Shown: in pieces, positions 53,252 to 63,152 of the stretch
Layout: the number at the start of each line of letters is the position of its first letter
Numbering within the stretch: position 1 is the stretch's first letter
Assembly: GCA_905182655.1 (NCBI GenBank)
Contig: CAJJCN010000057.1
Coordinates: 1 to 64,000, forward strand
Direction of reading: 5' to 3'
Origin: Flammeovirgaceae bacterium UBA4465
GTDB taxonomy: Bacteria; Bacteroidota; Bacteroidia; Cytophagales; Cyclobacteriaceae
Length of the DNA: 64,000 nt
Notes under the pieces: generated by a model
What the model was told of the DNA's origin: nothing
Databases searched by the model: none
Seen by the model: only the letters and a program-made list of their open reading frames with translations
Made by a program: the position numbers and the translations under genes

Positions 53252-55144
53252 TTGGAAAACATAAAACATTTTATTATCGATTTTGACTCTACTTTTACTA
53301 AAGTAGAAGCACTCGATATTTTGGCTGAAATTGCTCTAGAAGGTAATTCTGAAAAGGAAGCCATTATCAACCGTGTGAAGGAAGTCACTGATTTAGGAAT
53401 GAGTGGGGAATTATCATTTAGGGATTCCTTGGAGGAACGCATTTCCATCATCAAGGCCCACAAAGATCACTTACCGCCTTTGGTAAGTTCTCTGAAGAAT
53501 AAAATTTCGAATTCATTCAAAAGAAATAAAGAATTTATTAAAAAAAATGCGAATCAATTTTATATCTTATCTAATGGCTTTAAAGAATTTATCATACCTG
53601 TAGTTGCAGAATACGGTATTGAAGCTAAAAATGTATTTGCCAATGATTTTGTGTTTGATTCAGAGGGAAATATCGTTAGTTTTAACAAAAACAACGTGCT
53701 CTCTTCGAACAAGGGAAAGCCTAAACAGATTGAAAAGTTAAAATTAAAAGGCGAAGTCCATGTTTTGGGAGATGGCTTTACTGACTATGAAATTAAGCAA
53801 GCCGGATTTGCTAAAACCTTTTACGCCTTTACCGAAAATGTGAAAAGAGAAAAAGTCATCAGTCATGCCGACTTTGAAGCACCCAATCTTGACGAAGTTT
53901 TTTATCAAAATAATATGGAACGAGCCCTATCTTATCCAAAAAGCAGAATCAAAGTTTTATTACTTGAAAATGTCCATGAAAATGCCATTTCAAAACTTCG
54001 TACTGAAGGTTATCAAGTAAGTGTACACAGTGCGGGAATGTCTGAGGAAGAACTTTGCGAGGCGGTTAAAGACGTATCTATTCTTGGGATTCGGTCCAAA
54101 ACTCAGGTTACAGGAAAAGTACTAAGCCATGCTAAAAGATTGCTTGCCATTGGTGCTTTTTGCATTGGGACGAATCAAATAGATATTAAAGCAGCCCAGA
54201 AAAGAGGAATTGCTGTATTCAACGCGCCTTATTCAAACACAAGATCTGTGGTTGAATTGGTTATGGCAGAAATCATCATTTTGATGCGAAATTTGGTTGA
54301 TAAAATTCCTAGGATGCATCAAGGTGAATGGAACAAATCAGCTCATAACAGCTTTGAAATTAGAGGAAAAACGTTAGGCATTATTGGTTATGGAAGCATC
54401 GGTTCTCAGTTGTCTATAGTTGCTGAGTCTATGGGCATGAAAGTCATCTATTTTGACATTGTAGAAAAATTAGGACTCGGAAATGTTAGTCCTTGTGAAT
54501 CTTTGGAGGAACTGATGGCGCAGTCTGATGTCATTTCTGTGCATATAGACGGTAGACCAGAGAACAATGACCTCATTGCACAAGCACAATTTGACCTGAT
54601 GAAGCCAGGGGTGATTTTCTTGAATTTAAGTCGTGGTAATGTGGTCAATTATAAGGCTTTAAAGAGTGCGATCCAATCTGGAAAAGTTGCGGGTGCTGGA
54701 GTAGATGTGTTTCCAAAAGAACCCATGAGTAATGAAGATGAATTTATCTCTGAATTACGAGGACTACCCAATACCATTTTAACGCCTCACATTGGAGGCA
54801 GCACATTGGAAGCTCAAAAAAACATAGCCAGTTTTGTCCCCTCTCGAATAATAGATTACATCAATACCGGTTCTACTTCTAATACGGTGGGATTCCCTGA
54901 TATTGCACTCCCTATTTTACATGAAGCGCACAGGTTCATTCATATTCATATGAATGCCGCCGGCGTACTTGCTAAAATTAATAATATACTCGCCAATCAT
55001 AAGCTTAATATTGTAGGGCAATATCTTAAAACCAATGAGGATATTGGATATGTAATAACGGACATAGATAAAAAATATGATAAAGAAGTCATCAAAGAAT
55101 TGAAAGGGATTGATGAAACTATTCGATTTAGAGTTTTGTATTAA
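53252..55144 (+). CDS. bifunctional HAD phosphatase (SerB-like) / D-3-phosphoglycerate dehydrogenase (SerA) fusion
   Basis: HAD motifs IDFDST, ILSNG, GDGFTDYEIK; PGDH motifs IGAFCIGTNQID, TLGIIGYGSIGSQL, LNLSRGNVVNYKALKSA, TPHIGGSTLEAQ; ACT-like C-terminus. Confidence 0.93.
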   Translation: MENIKHFIIDFDSTFTKVEALDILAEIALEGNSEKEAIINRVKEVTDLGMSGELSFRDSLEERISIIKAHKDHLPPLVSSLKNKISNSFKRNKEFIKKNANQFYILSNGFKEFIIPVVAEYGIEAKNVFANDFVFDSEGNIVSFNKNNVLSSNKGKPKQIEKLKLKGEVHVLGDGFTDYEIKQAGFAKTFYAFTENVKREKVISHADFEAPNLDEVFYQNNMERALSYPKSRIKVLLLENVHENAISKLRTEGYQVSVHSAGMSEEELCEAVKDVSILGIRSKTQVTGKVLSHAKRLLAIGAFCIGTNQIDIKAAQKRGIAVFNAPYSNTRSVVELVMAEIIILMRNLVDKIPRMHQGEWNKSAHNSFEIRGKTLGIIGYGSIGSQLSIVAESMGMKVIYFDIVEKLGLGNVSPCESLEELMAQSDVISVHIDGRPENNDLIAQAQFDLMKPGVIFLNLSRGNVVNYKALKSAIQSGKVAGAGVDVFPKEPMSNEDEFISELRGLPNTILTPHIGGSTLEAQKNIASFVPSRIIDYINTGSTSNTVGFPDIALPILHEAHRFIHIHMNAAGVLAKINNILANHKLNIVGQYLKTNEDIGYVITDIDKKYDKEVIKELKGIDETIRFRVLY

Positions 55145-55278
55145 TTCTCTTTGGCCGGGGGGTCTAGGACACATTATTCCTCATTCAAATAACCATAAAC
55201 GCTATAAAACTACGGTCATTCAGTCGTTCTAGAGGTGTTAATACTTTAAATTTTGAGTTAACTATCTGAATATATTTT

Positions 55279-56364
55279 ATGTCAAATCAATTGTTTTTCA
55301 CACCCGGTCCTTCTCAATTATACCCTACGATCACTCAGCATCTCAACAATGCCATGAGAGAAAACATTGGCTCCATTTCCCATAGGGGAAAAGAATTTCA
55401 AATGATCTTTCAGGAAATGAAAGAGCTCCTCTCAGATGTGCTCAACATACCCCCTGATTATGAGGTATTTATAACCAGTTCAGCCACCGAAATTTGGGAA
55501 AGAATCATTCAAAATTTAATCAGTAACAGCTCTCACCATTTCGTGAATGGATCTTTTTCTAAAAGATTTTATGATTTCACGACTGCCTATCAGTTAAAAT
55601 CTACTTCACAGATGTCAGATTTTAGTCAAGAATTTAGTGAATTTAAGGTTCCCAATGAAGCTGAATTGATTTCCATTACTCAAAATGAAACAAGTATCGG
55701 TTACTCATTTAATCCCGAGGAAATCAAAAATATTAGGGAAAATAATTCTGAAAAACTCATTGCCCTAGATTTAGTAAGTGCCGTTCCGAGTATTCCCGTA
55801 GATTTAAGTCAAATAGATACCGCGTATTTTTCTGTTCAAAAATGTTTTGGACTTCCTGCTGGGATGGGCGTTTGGATTGTTGGTCCCAAGTGTTTTGAAG
55901 TTTCAAAAATCAAAGAATACAAAAATCAAATTGTGGGAAGTTATCACAGCCTTTCTGTTTTGAAAAAAAATGGTGATAAAAATCAAACACCAGAGACTCC
56001 AAATGTTTTGAGTCTTTATCTGTTAAAAAATGTTTTGAAAGATATGCAACTGAAAGGCATCCCTTCAATTCAAAATGAGACAAAATACAAAGCGGCCTTG
56101 CTTTATCAAACTTTCGATCAAATAATGGAACTGAACACCATCATTCCACATCTGTTAAACCGATCTAAAACGGTATGCGTAAGTGAGGTCCTTGGTGGGA
56201 ATAAAGGCTTAATTGAGTATTTGAAATCTAAACAATTAATCATTGGGTCTGGCTATGGAAGTTTCAAGGATCAGCACATAAGGATAGCTAATTTCCCAGC
56301 GCATTCTAAAGAATCTATTGAAATGCTTGTGGATGAAATAGGTAAATACTTTGAGGGTAAATGA
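55279..56364 (+). CDS. serC: phosphoserine aminotransferase-like class V aminotransferase
   Basis: FFTPGPSQLYP, LDLVSAVPSIPVD, FSVQKCFGLPAGMGVWI (PLP-Lys region); adjacent to serBA fusion. Confidence 0.85.
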   Translation: MSNQLFFTPGPSQLYPTITQHLNNAMRENIGSISHRGKEFQMIFQEMKELLSDVLNIPPDYEVFITSSATEIWERIIQNLISNSSHHFVNGSFSKRFYDFTTAYQLKSTSQMSDFSQEFSEFKVPNEAELISITQNETSIGYSFNPEEIKNIRENNSEKLIALDLVSAVPSIPVDLSQIDTAYFSVQKCFGLPAGMGVWIVGPKCFEVSKIKEYKNQIVGSYHSLSVLKKNGDKNQTPETPNVLSLYLLKNVLKDMQLKGIPSIQNETKYKAALLYQTFDQIMELNTIIPHLLNRSKTVCVSEVLGGNKGLIEYLKSKQLIIGSGYGSFKDQHIRIANFPAHSKESIEMLVDEIGKYFEGK

Positions 56365-56504
56365 ACGAAATACCTTCTCCCCATTTTCCTTTTTTGAAAT
56401 TTGTAGCTTGACTCATGAAAAGAGTTCATTATCATAAAACGTATGATTATTGAAGACCAGAAAGATAATTTTCTTAAAGTCTCTGAATATTCATTTTTAA
56501 AAAT

Positions 56505-56512
56505 TAACTTTG
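56505..56512 (+). promoter_or_regulatory. candidate -7 promoter element upstream of pyrG (TAACTTTG)
   Basis: Matches TAnnTTTG, 33 nt upstream of ATG at 56546; no clear -33 box. Confidence 0.35.
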
Positions 56513-56545
56513 TTCACCGTAACATGACCTACGCATTCTTTTCAA

Positions 56546-58162
56546 ATGACTAAGACAAAATATATTTTCGTTACGGGGGGCGTCACTTCCTCACTCGGTA
56601 AAGGCATCATTGCCGCATCTCTTGCCAAATTACTTCAATCTCGAGGCTTCAGTGTTACTATTCAAAAATTTGATCCTTATATCAATATTGATCCTGGAAC
56701 ACTGAATCCCTATGAACATGGAGAATGCTACGTAACTGACGACGGTGCGGAAACAGATCTTGATTTAGGTCATTATGAAAGATTCCTAAACATTCCTACC
56801 TCTCAAAGTAATAATATTACGACAGGTAAAATTTATAATAACGTTATTCAAAAAGAACGAGCGGGGGATTTTTTAGGAAAAACAGTTCAGGTGATTCCTC
56901 ACATTACCGATGAAATAAAATCTAATTTTTATAAATTAGGAGAAACGGGATTGTACGACTTTATTATTACAGAAATTGGAGGATGTGTGGGTGATATTGA
57001 ATCACTGCCCTTTATTGAAGCAGTTAGACAAACTCGTTTTGAATTGGGATCAGATCATGTCGTTGCCATTCACTTAACCCTTATACCCTATTTAAAAGCT
57101 GCTGGAGAACTGAAGACCAAACCGACCCAACATTCTGTTAAAGAGCTACTAGAAGCAGGGATACAACCAGATATTTTAGTTTGCCGCTCTGAGTACGAAC
57201 TTAATGATGAAATCAGAAGAAAATTAGCCTTGTTTTGTAATGTTCAGATAGACCATGTCATAGAATCTTTGGATGCAGAGACCATCTATGATGTACCCAT
57301 TTTAATGCTCAAAGAAAAACTTGACTTACGTGTTCTAGATAAGTTTAAAATTAAAAGTAAAGAAGAACCAAACATTGCCGCATGGAAAGAATATTTAGTT
57401 AAACTAAAGAATCCAACTTCAAAAATCAGGGTTGGATTGGTAGGTAAATACATTGAGCTAAAAGATGCTTACAAATCCATCATTGAATCTTTTATCCACG
57501 CAGGAACTGTCAACGAATGTAAAGTTGAAATCGTTTGGATTCAGTCTGAAGATATCAAGGAAGACAATTGTTTAGAATTACTAGGCAAATTAAACGGTAT
57601 ATTGGTAGCTCCTGGATTTGGTAAAAGAGGTGTGGAGGGAAAAATAAGTGCTATCAAAATAGCCCGTGAGCATCAAATACCTTTTTTCGGAATTTGCTTG
57701 GGTATGCAATGTGCAGTTGTTGAATTTGCACGAAATGTTTTGAAACTTGAGGGAGCTAGTTCAACTGAACTTAACAACGGCACGCAGCATCCGGTAATTG
57801 ATATTATGGAAAACCAAAAGAATATCAAAGAAATGGGTGGTACCATGAGGTTAGGAGCCTTCAAATGCTCACTGGAACAAGATTCTCTCGTAGGTCAAGT
57901 ATATGGTCAACATGAAATTTCTGAAAGACATAGGCACAGGTATGAATTTAATAATGATTATTTATCCCAATTTAAAGCGGCCGGTATGATGGCATCAGGG
58001 GTAAACCAGGAGAACCATTTGGTAGAAATAATGGAACTTAATAATCACCCTTGGTTCATCGCAACTCAGTTTCATCCTGAATTAAAGTCAACCGTTGTCA
58101 ACCCGCATCCGTTATTTGTAGGGTTTGTTCAGGCGGCATTAAAATACAAAAAAAACCAATAA
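56546..58162 (+). CDS. pyrG: CTP synthase
   Basis: [88 protein letters not shown]. Confidence 0.98.
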   Translation: MTKTKYIFVTGGVTSSLGKGIIAASLAKLLQSRGFSVTIQKFDPYINIDPGTLNPYEHGECYVTDDGAETDLDLGHYERFLNIPTSQSNNITTGKIYNNVIQKERAGDFLGKTVQVIPHITDEIKSNFYKLGETGLYDFIITEIGGCVGDIESLPFIEAVRQTRFELGSDHVVAIHLTLIPYLKAAGELKTKPTQHSVKELLEAGIQPDILVCRSEYELNDEIRRKLALFCNVQIDHVIESLDAETIYDVPILMLKEKLDLRVLDKFKIKSKEEPNIAAWKEYLVKLKNPTSKIRVGLVGKYIELKDAYKSIIESFIHAGTVNECKVEIVWIQSEDIKEDNCLELLGKLNGILVAPGFGKRGVEGKISAIKIAREHQIPFFGICLGMQCAVVEFARNVLKLEGASSTELNNGTQHPVIDIMENQKNIKEMGGTMRLGAFKCSLEQDSLVGQVYGQHEISERHRHRYEFNNDYLSQFKAAGMMASGVNQENHLVEIMELNNHPWFIATQFHPELKSTVVNPHPLFVGFVQAALKYKKNQ

Positions 58163-58189
58163 CTTAAACTTTATTCTTAAGTAATTTTT

Positions 58190-60010
58190 ATGGACAAAAA
58201 TAATATAATCGGCTTGACATTGATGATGGTCATGCTTGCCGTCTACTTTCAATTTTTCAGCCCTGAACCCCCTATTTCAGAAATCATAGATAACCCTGTG
58301 GTTGATAATACCCCTTCAAGTTTGCCTGAAAAAGTCAATAATGAGATTGCTTTAAATCTACCATTGGACCCCTCGGATTCTTCATTGAATCAACTAAATA
58401 GATTGAAATATGGATTGTTCTCCTCAAAAATTGCAGGAGAAGAGTCTGTTATCAACCTGACTACCGACGAATTAGAGGTTGCATTCACAAATAAAGGAGG
58501 AACATTTAAAAATGTTGAAATAAAAAATTACACCACCTATGATAGTTTGCCCTTGCATCTATTCAATGAAAATCATGCCATTGACATCTATTTTGACCAT
58601 CTGTCAAAAAGCATTTCTCTAAAAGATCTGTTTTTCGAATCTGAATTGATCAAATATACAGACAGTACGGAATTAGTCTACAGCCTAGATGTGAATGGCA
58701 AGCGTCTGCGCCAAATCTATACCTTGTATGATAAAGGTTTTGAAATCAACTATCGGATAGAGAATGATGGATTTGATCAATTGATAGATACCCAAAACCT
58801 CAATTTTTATTGGGAAGGAAAGATGCCAAAAATTGAGCGCGAGCTGCTCGATGCGCGACAGCGTGCCACAACGCGCTATTACTCAATCAGCGGAAACACT
58901 GATTATATTAGCAAAACGGCTACTGAATATGAAGAAATGCCGATAGATGAGCCCGTCAAATGGCTGGCCTTCAATCAAAAGTTCTTTACCGCATCAGTCA
59001 TTGCAGAAAATAGCTTCAGCAAAGGATTGATCACGCTTACGCCGTCTACCGATGATCAAATTGTCAAACAAGGTGCCCTCTCATCTGAAATCCCCTTTAC
59101 GGACTTTGTAAATAATCGAGCTCAATTCAAATTCTTTTTTGGGCCCAATAAATACAGTGTTCTCAATGAAGTAACCGAAGGCTTTAGTCAAAACATTGAA
59201 TTAGGTTGGGTGTTTCTGCCTTTTATAAATAAATATTTAATCATCCCTATCTTTAATTTTCTAGAGCAGTTCATGTCCAATTATGGGCTGATCATTATCA
59301 TAATGGTCCTCATCATCAGAGTGATTCTCTCCCCTCTCACCTACAAATCCCATATCTCCATGGCAAAAATGCGGGTTTTAAAGCCTGAATTGGATGCAAT
59401 CAAAGAAAAGCATGACGGAGATATGCAAAAAGCACAATCGGACCAAATGGAACTTTACAGAAAAGCAGGCATCAATCCATTAAGTGGTTGCATACCCGTT
59501 TTACTTCAGTTTCCTATTTTGGTTTCGCTCTTTTATTTCATACCCAGCGCTATTGAACTGCGCTTAGAATCATTTCTTTGGGCAGATGACCTATCCTCAT
59601 ACGACTCCATTCTTTCCTTGCCTTTTAACATCCCATTTTATGGAGACCACGTAAGTTTATTTACGCTTTTGATGGCAGGATCTACCATTTTATATACAAT
59701 GGCCAATTCACAAATGACCACAATCCAGGGTCCTATGAAAACCATGCAATACCTCATGCCCATCATGTTTTTGTTCTTTTTCAACTCCTACCCTTCAGGT
59801 CTTTCTTATTATTATTTCATTACCAATTTAGTTTCTTTCGGTCAAATTGCCTTGTTTAGGAAGTTTGTGAATGAAGATAAAATAAAATTGATCATGGAGG
59901 AAAATAAAAAGAAAAACGTCAATAAGAAAAAGTCTAAATTTCAGTCCCGTCTTGAAGATGCCATGAAAGCAAATCAAACGGCACAAAAAAATAAGGGTAA
60001 GAAAAAGTAA
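58190..60010 (+). CDS. yidC: membrane protein insertase YidC
   Basis: N-terminal TM, large periplasmic domain, AQSDQMELYRKAGINPLSGCIPVLLQFPILVSLFYFI. Confidence 0.96.
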   Translation: MDKNNIIGLTLMMVMLAVYFQFFSPEPPISEIIDNPVVDNTPSSLPEKVNNEIALNLPLDPSDSSLNQLNRLKYGLFSSKIAGEESVINLTTDELEVAFTNKGGTFKNVEIKNYTTYDSLPLHLFNENHAIDIYFDHLSKSISLKDLFFESELIKYTDSTELVYSLDVNGKRLRQIYTLYDKGFEINYRIENDGFDQLIDTQNLNFYWEGKMPKIERELLDARQRATTRYYSISGNTDYISKTATEYEEMPIDEPVKWLAFNQKFFTASVIAENSFSKGLITLTPSTDDQIVKQGALSSEIPFTDFVNNRAQFKFFFGPNKYSVLNEVTEGFSQNIELGWVFLPFINKYLIIPIFNFLEQFMSNYGLIIIIMVLIIRVILSPLTYKSHISMAKMRVLKPELDAIKEKHDGDMQKAQSDQMELYRKAGINPLSGCIPVLLQFPILVSLFYFIPSAIELRLESFLWADDLSSYDSILSLPFNIPFYGDHVSLFTLLMAGSTILYTMANSQMTTIQGPMKTMQYLMPIMFLFFFNSYPSGLSYYYFITNLVSFGQIALFRKFVNEDKIKLIMEENKKKNVNKKKSKFQSRLEDAMKANQTAQKNKGKKK

Positions 60011-60178
60011 CCACAATAAATAAGCATGGCGTTTTAGCTTGATTATTCATTTTTACTCGACATCTGTATCCAAAATATTAATTGTTGTTTTCTTTACCAA
60101 AGTAATGGGGTAATTCTCTCCTTCTGACATATATTTGTTTACTTTTTAGAGGCCAAAAACATTCAGATCCGTTAAAGT

Positions 60179-60955
60179 ATGGGAAAAATTATATCAGTAG
60201 CCAATCAAAAAGGTGGTGTTGGAAAGACGACCACTGCAATCAACCTTGCGGCAAGTTTGGCAGCATTAGAGTTTAATACCCTAATTGTAGACGCTGATCC
60301 TCAGGCCAATGCTACCTCTGGCGTGGGTTTAGATCCTAATCAAATTACGACAGGTATTTATGAATGTATGATCAATGGAATCGCAGTAAAGGAGAGTGTC
60401 CACAAAACAAATATTAAGTACTTAGACATCCTTCCCTCCCATATCAATTTGGTGGGAGCAGAGGTTGAGATGATCAATTTGGACAATCGCGAAGATAAAA
60501 TGAAAAGTGTGCTCAACGCCGTTAGGGAAACTTATGATTTTATCATTATTGACTGCTCGCCCTCTCTAGGTCTCATTACCATAAATGCTTTGACCGCTTC
60601 TGACTCAGTAATTGTTCCTGTTCAATGTGAATATTTTGCATTAGAAGGTTTGGGTAAATTATTAAATACGATTAAAATCATTCAAACTAGACTAAATACA
60701 GCCCTTCAAATTGAAGGAATTTTAATGACCATGTACGACATTAGACTCAACTTATCTAATCAAGTAGTGAGTGAAATAAGAACTCATTTTAAAACGATCG
60801 CTTTCGAAACCATTATTCCGAGAAATGTGAAGCTCAGTGAATCCCCAAGTTTTGGATTACCTGTAATTTCTCATGACGCCGACAGCAAAGGTGCTACGAG
60901 TTATATTAACCTTGCAAAAGAGATCTTAAAACGCAATCAAATCAAAGCTGCTTAA
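60179..60955 (+). CDS. parA: ParA family chromosome partitioning ATPase
   Basis: VANQKGGVGKTTTAINLAASLA, VDADPQANAT. Confidence 0.97.
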   Translation: MGKIISVANQKGGVGKTTTAINLAASLAALEFNTLIVDADPQANATSGVGLDPNQITTGIYECMINGIAVKESVHKTNIKYLDILPSHINLVGAEVEMINLDNREDKMKSVLNAVRETYDFIIIDCSPSLGLITINALTASDSVIVPVQCEYFALEGLGKLLNTIKIIQTRLNTALQIEGILMTMYDIRLNLSNQVVSEIRTHFKTIAFETIIPRNVKLSESPSFGLPVISHDADSKGATSYINLAKEILKRNQIKAA

Positions 60956-60956
60956 A

Positions 60957-61850
60957 ATGGCCGCAAAGAAAAATACAGGTTTAGGTAAAGGTTTGGGAGC
61001 ATTGCTTTCTGAACCCTCGTCTATCGTACATGAAATGAATTCGGAGCCTATGATCCGTGATCGATCATCCCTTATTGGAGAAATCTCCATTTCTCAAATT
61101 GAGGTAAATCCTTTTCAACCAAGATCTTATTTTAACGAAGAGGCGCTTAATGATCTGGCGCAATCTATTCAAGTTCAAGGCATCATTCAGCCTATCACCG
61201 TACGTAAGCTTTCTGAAAATAAATATCAGCTTATTTCGGGGGAACGTCGACTTCAAGCTTCTAAAAAAGCCGGTTTAGAACAAATACCTGCTTACATAAG
61301 GCAAGCCGATGATCAACAAATGCTTGAAATGGCATTGATAGAAAACATTCAAAGAGAAAACTTAAATGCCATTGAAATTGCTTTAAGTTACCAAAGATTA
61401 CTTTCTGAATGTGATTTAAAGCAAGAACAGTTAGGTGATAGAGTCGGTAAAAACAGATCTACCGTGACCAATTATTTACGTCTCTTGAAACTACCCCCCG
61501 ATATTCAAATTGGATTAAGAGACGGCCTTTTATCTATGGGTCATGCCCGGTCGCTTATAGTGATAGATGATATAGCGATGCAATTAGAGGTTTTTCAGAA
61601 AATTTTATCTGAAGGCTTATCTGTCAGGAAAACTGAATCTATGGTGAGGGGCCTTGTCAATAAGAAACCCAACAAGAGCGCTGAAGCTGCGGTCATAACA
61701 CCGGACATAGAAAAAGTTCAAAGACAACTGTCCTCGCATTTCGGAACGATGATTAAAATTAAGTCAAAAAATAATTCTAAAGGTGAAATCAGTATTCCTT
61801 TTACATCAATTAATGAGCTCAATAGGATCTTGGATCTCCTCGAAATTTAA
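60957..61850 (+). CDS. parB: ParB/Spo0J family partition protein
   Basis: GLGKGLGALL, VNPFQPRSYFNEEAL, SGERRLQASKKAG, ENIQRENLNAIE. Confidence 0.97.
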   Translation: MAAKKNTGLGKGLGALLSEPSSIVHEMNSEPMIRDRSSLIGEISISQIEVNPFQPRSYFNEEALNDLAQSIQVQGIIQPITVRKLSENKYQLISGERRLQASKKAGLEQIPAYIRQADDQQMLEMALIENIQRENLNAIEIALSYQRLLSECDLKQEQLGDRVGKNRSTVTNYLRLLKLPPDIQIGLRDGLLSMGHARSLIVIDDIAMQLEVFQKILSEGLSVRKTESMVRGLVNKKPNKSAEAAVITPDIEKVQRQLSSHFGTMIKIKSKNNSKGEISIPFTSINELNRILDLLEI

Positions 61851-62421
61851 AGTACTCTTTGCTGTTTCGTGGATGTGCTGTTTCACTTTTCACAGTCATG
61901 CACAAGAGGAATTTAGACTGGATACGGGATTCTTGAATATGGATTCTGATATTTATTTCAAAGAGATCTCAAAGGTTGATCCTATGAAATCGGCCATGCT
62001 TTCGGCCATACTGCCGGGATTAGGACAAATTAATAATAAGCAGGCTTTTAAAGTTCCCTTCGTCTATGCGGGTTTTATGGGTTTTGCACATTTTATCAAT
62101 GAAAACAATAAACTTTATCATACTTTTAGAAATGCCTATCTGGCGACTACTGATAACCGCTCAGATACGGAAAACAAAATCGAAGGTCAATTCAACTCCA
62201 GTTCTTTGAAACAACAAGCAGATAGGTTTAAACGAGACCGAGATTATTTGGTCATACTTATGACTTTATTTTATTTGACTAATGTGGCCGAAGCTTATAT
62301 TTCTGGACACTTAAGAGAATTTAAAATTAATGACTCTTTTTTGGCACAATTGCAGCCCGCTATTCAATCAACTCCCTTATCTTCGCCCGTGATTGGATTC
62401 TCATTAAAAATTTCTTTCTAA
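61813..62421 (+). CDS. DUF5683-like protein with signal peptide
   Basis: Likely ATG at 61813 (track start 61783 possible), signal peptide then MKSAMLSAILPGLGQINNKQAFKVPFVYAGF. Confidence 0.8.
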   Translation: MSSIGSWISSKFKVLFAVSWMCCFTFHSHAQEEFRLDTGFLNMDSDIYFKEISKVDPMKSAMLSAILPGLGQINNKQAFKVPFVYAGFMGFAHFINENNKLYHTFRNAYLATTDNRSDTENKIEGQFNSSSLKQQADRFKRDRDYLVILMTLFYLTNVAEAYISGHLREFKINDSFLAQLQPAIQSTPLSSPVIGFSLKISF

Positions 62422-62429
62422 CGTTTACG

Positions 62430-63143
62430 ATGAATATTGCGCTGATCGGATATGGTAAAATGGGGAAATCCATTGAAAAAATAGCTGCTAATAGAGGCCA
62501 TCACATCTCCTCAATTGTAGAATTTGATAACCAAGAAAAATTATCTAAAATCGCAACTCATAACACTGATGTTGCCATTGAGTTTTCAAATCCTTCTTCT
62601 GCATTTGATAACGTTGCCGCTTGTTTGAGACAAAAAGTACCTGTAATATCTGGCACTACCGGATGGCTCGATCAATTACCTGACATTGAGGCACTTTGTC
62701 TGGCTCAAAAAGGAACGTTTTTAACCGCTTCTAATTTTAGTTTAGGGGTCAATATCTTTTTTAAGCTCAATGAATGGTTGACTCAGATCATGGGACAATA
62801 TCCAGATTATAAAATAAATATTGATGAAACCCATCACCTCCAAAAGCTAGATAAACCTAGTGGAACAGCCATAACCCTTGCCGAAGGCATTATCACGAGT
62901 CACCCCCATTACGATCGATGGGCCCTCGATACATCCAAGGAAAACGATTTAAAAATAGCTTCTTTTAGACAAGCAGAAGTTGCAGGAAAGCATGTAGTAA
63001 CCTACAAATCCGCTATCGATAACCTACAAATAACACACGAAGCCAACTCCAGAGAAGGATTTGCCTTAGGAGCTGTACTCGTTGCTGAATGGATTCAAGA
63101 CAAGAAAGGTATTTTTACCATGAATGATTTTATAAAAATATAA
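62430..63143 (+). CDS. dapB: 4-hydroxy-tetrahydrodipicolinate reductase
   Basis: ALIGYGKMGKSIEKIA, VISGTTGW, ASNFSLGVNIFF, DETHHLQKLDKPSGTA. Confidence 0.95.
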   Translation: MNIALIGYGKMGKSIEKIAANRGHHISSIVEFDNQEKLSKIATHNTDVAIEFSNPSSAFDNVAACLRQKVPVISGTTGWLDQLPDIEALCLAQKGTFLTASNFSLGVNIFFKLNEWLTQIMGQYPDYKINIDETHHLQKLDKPSGTAITLAEGIITSHPHYDRWALDTSKENDLKIASFRQAEVAGKHVVTYKSAIDNLQITHEANSREGFALGAVLVAEWIQDKKGIFTMNDFIKI

Positions 63144-63152
63144 AGCACTGAT

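Noticed and set aside
60179-61850. Looked for a parS-type site (TGTTTCACGTGAAACA-like) near parAB
   Set aside because: None seen by eye; absence is not proof, a pattern search would settle it.
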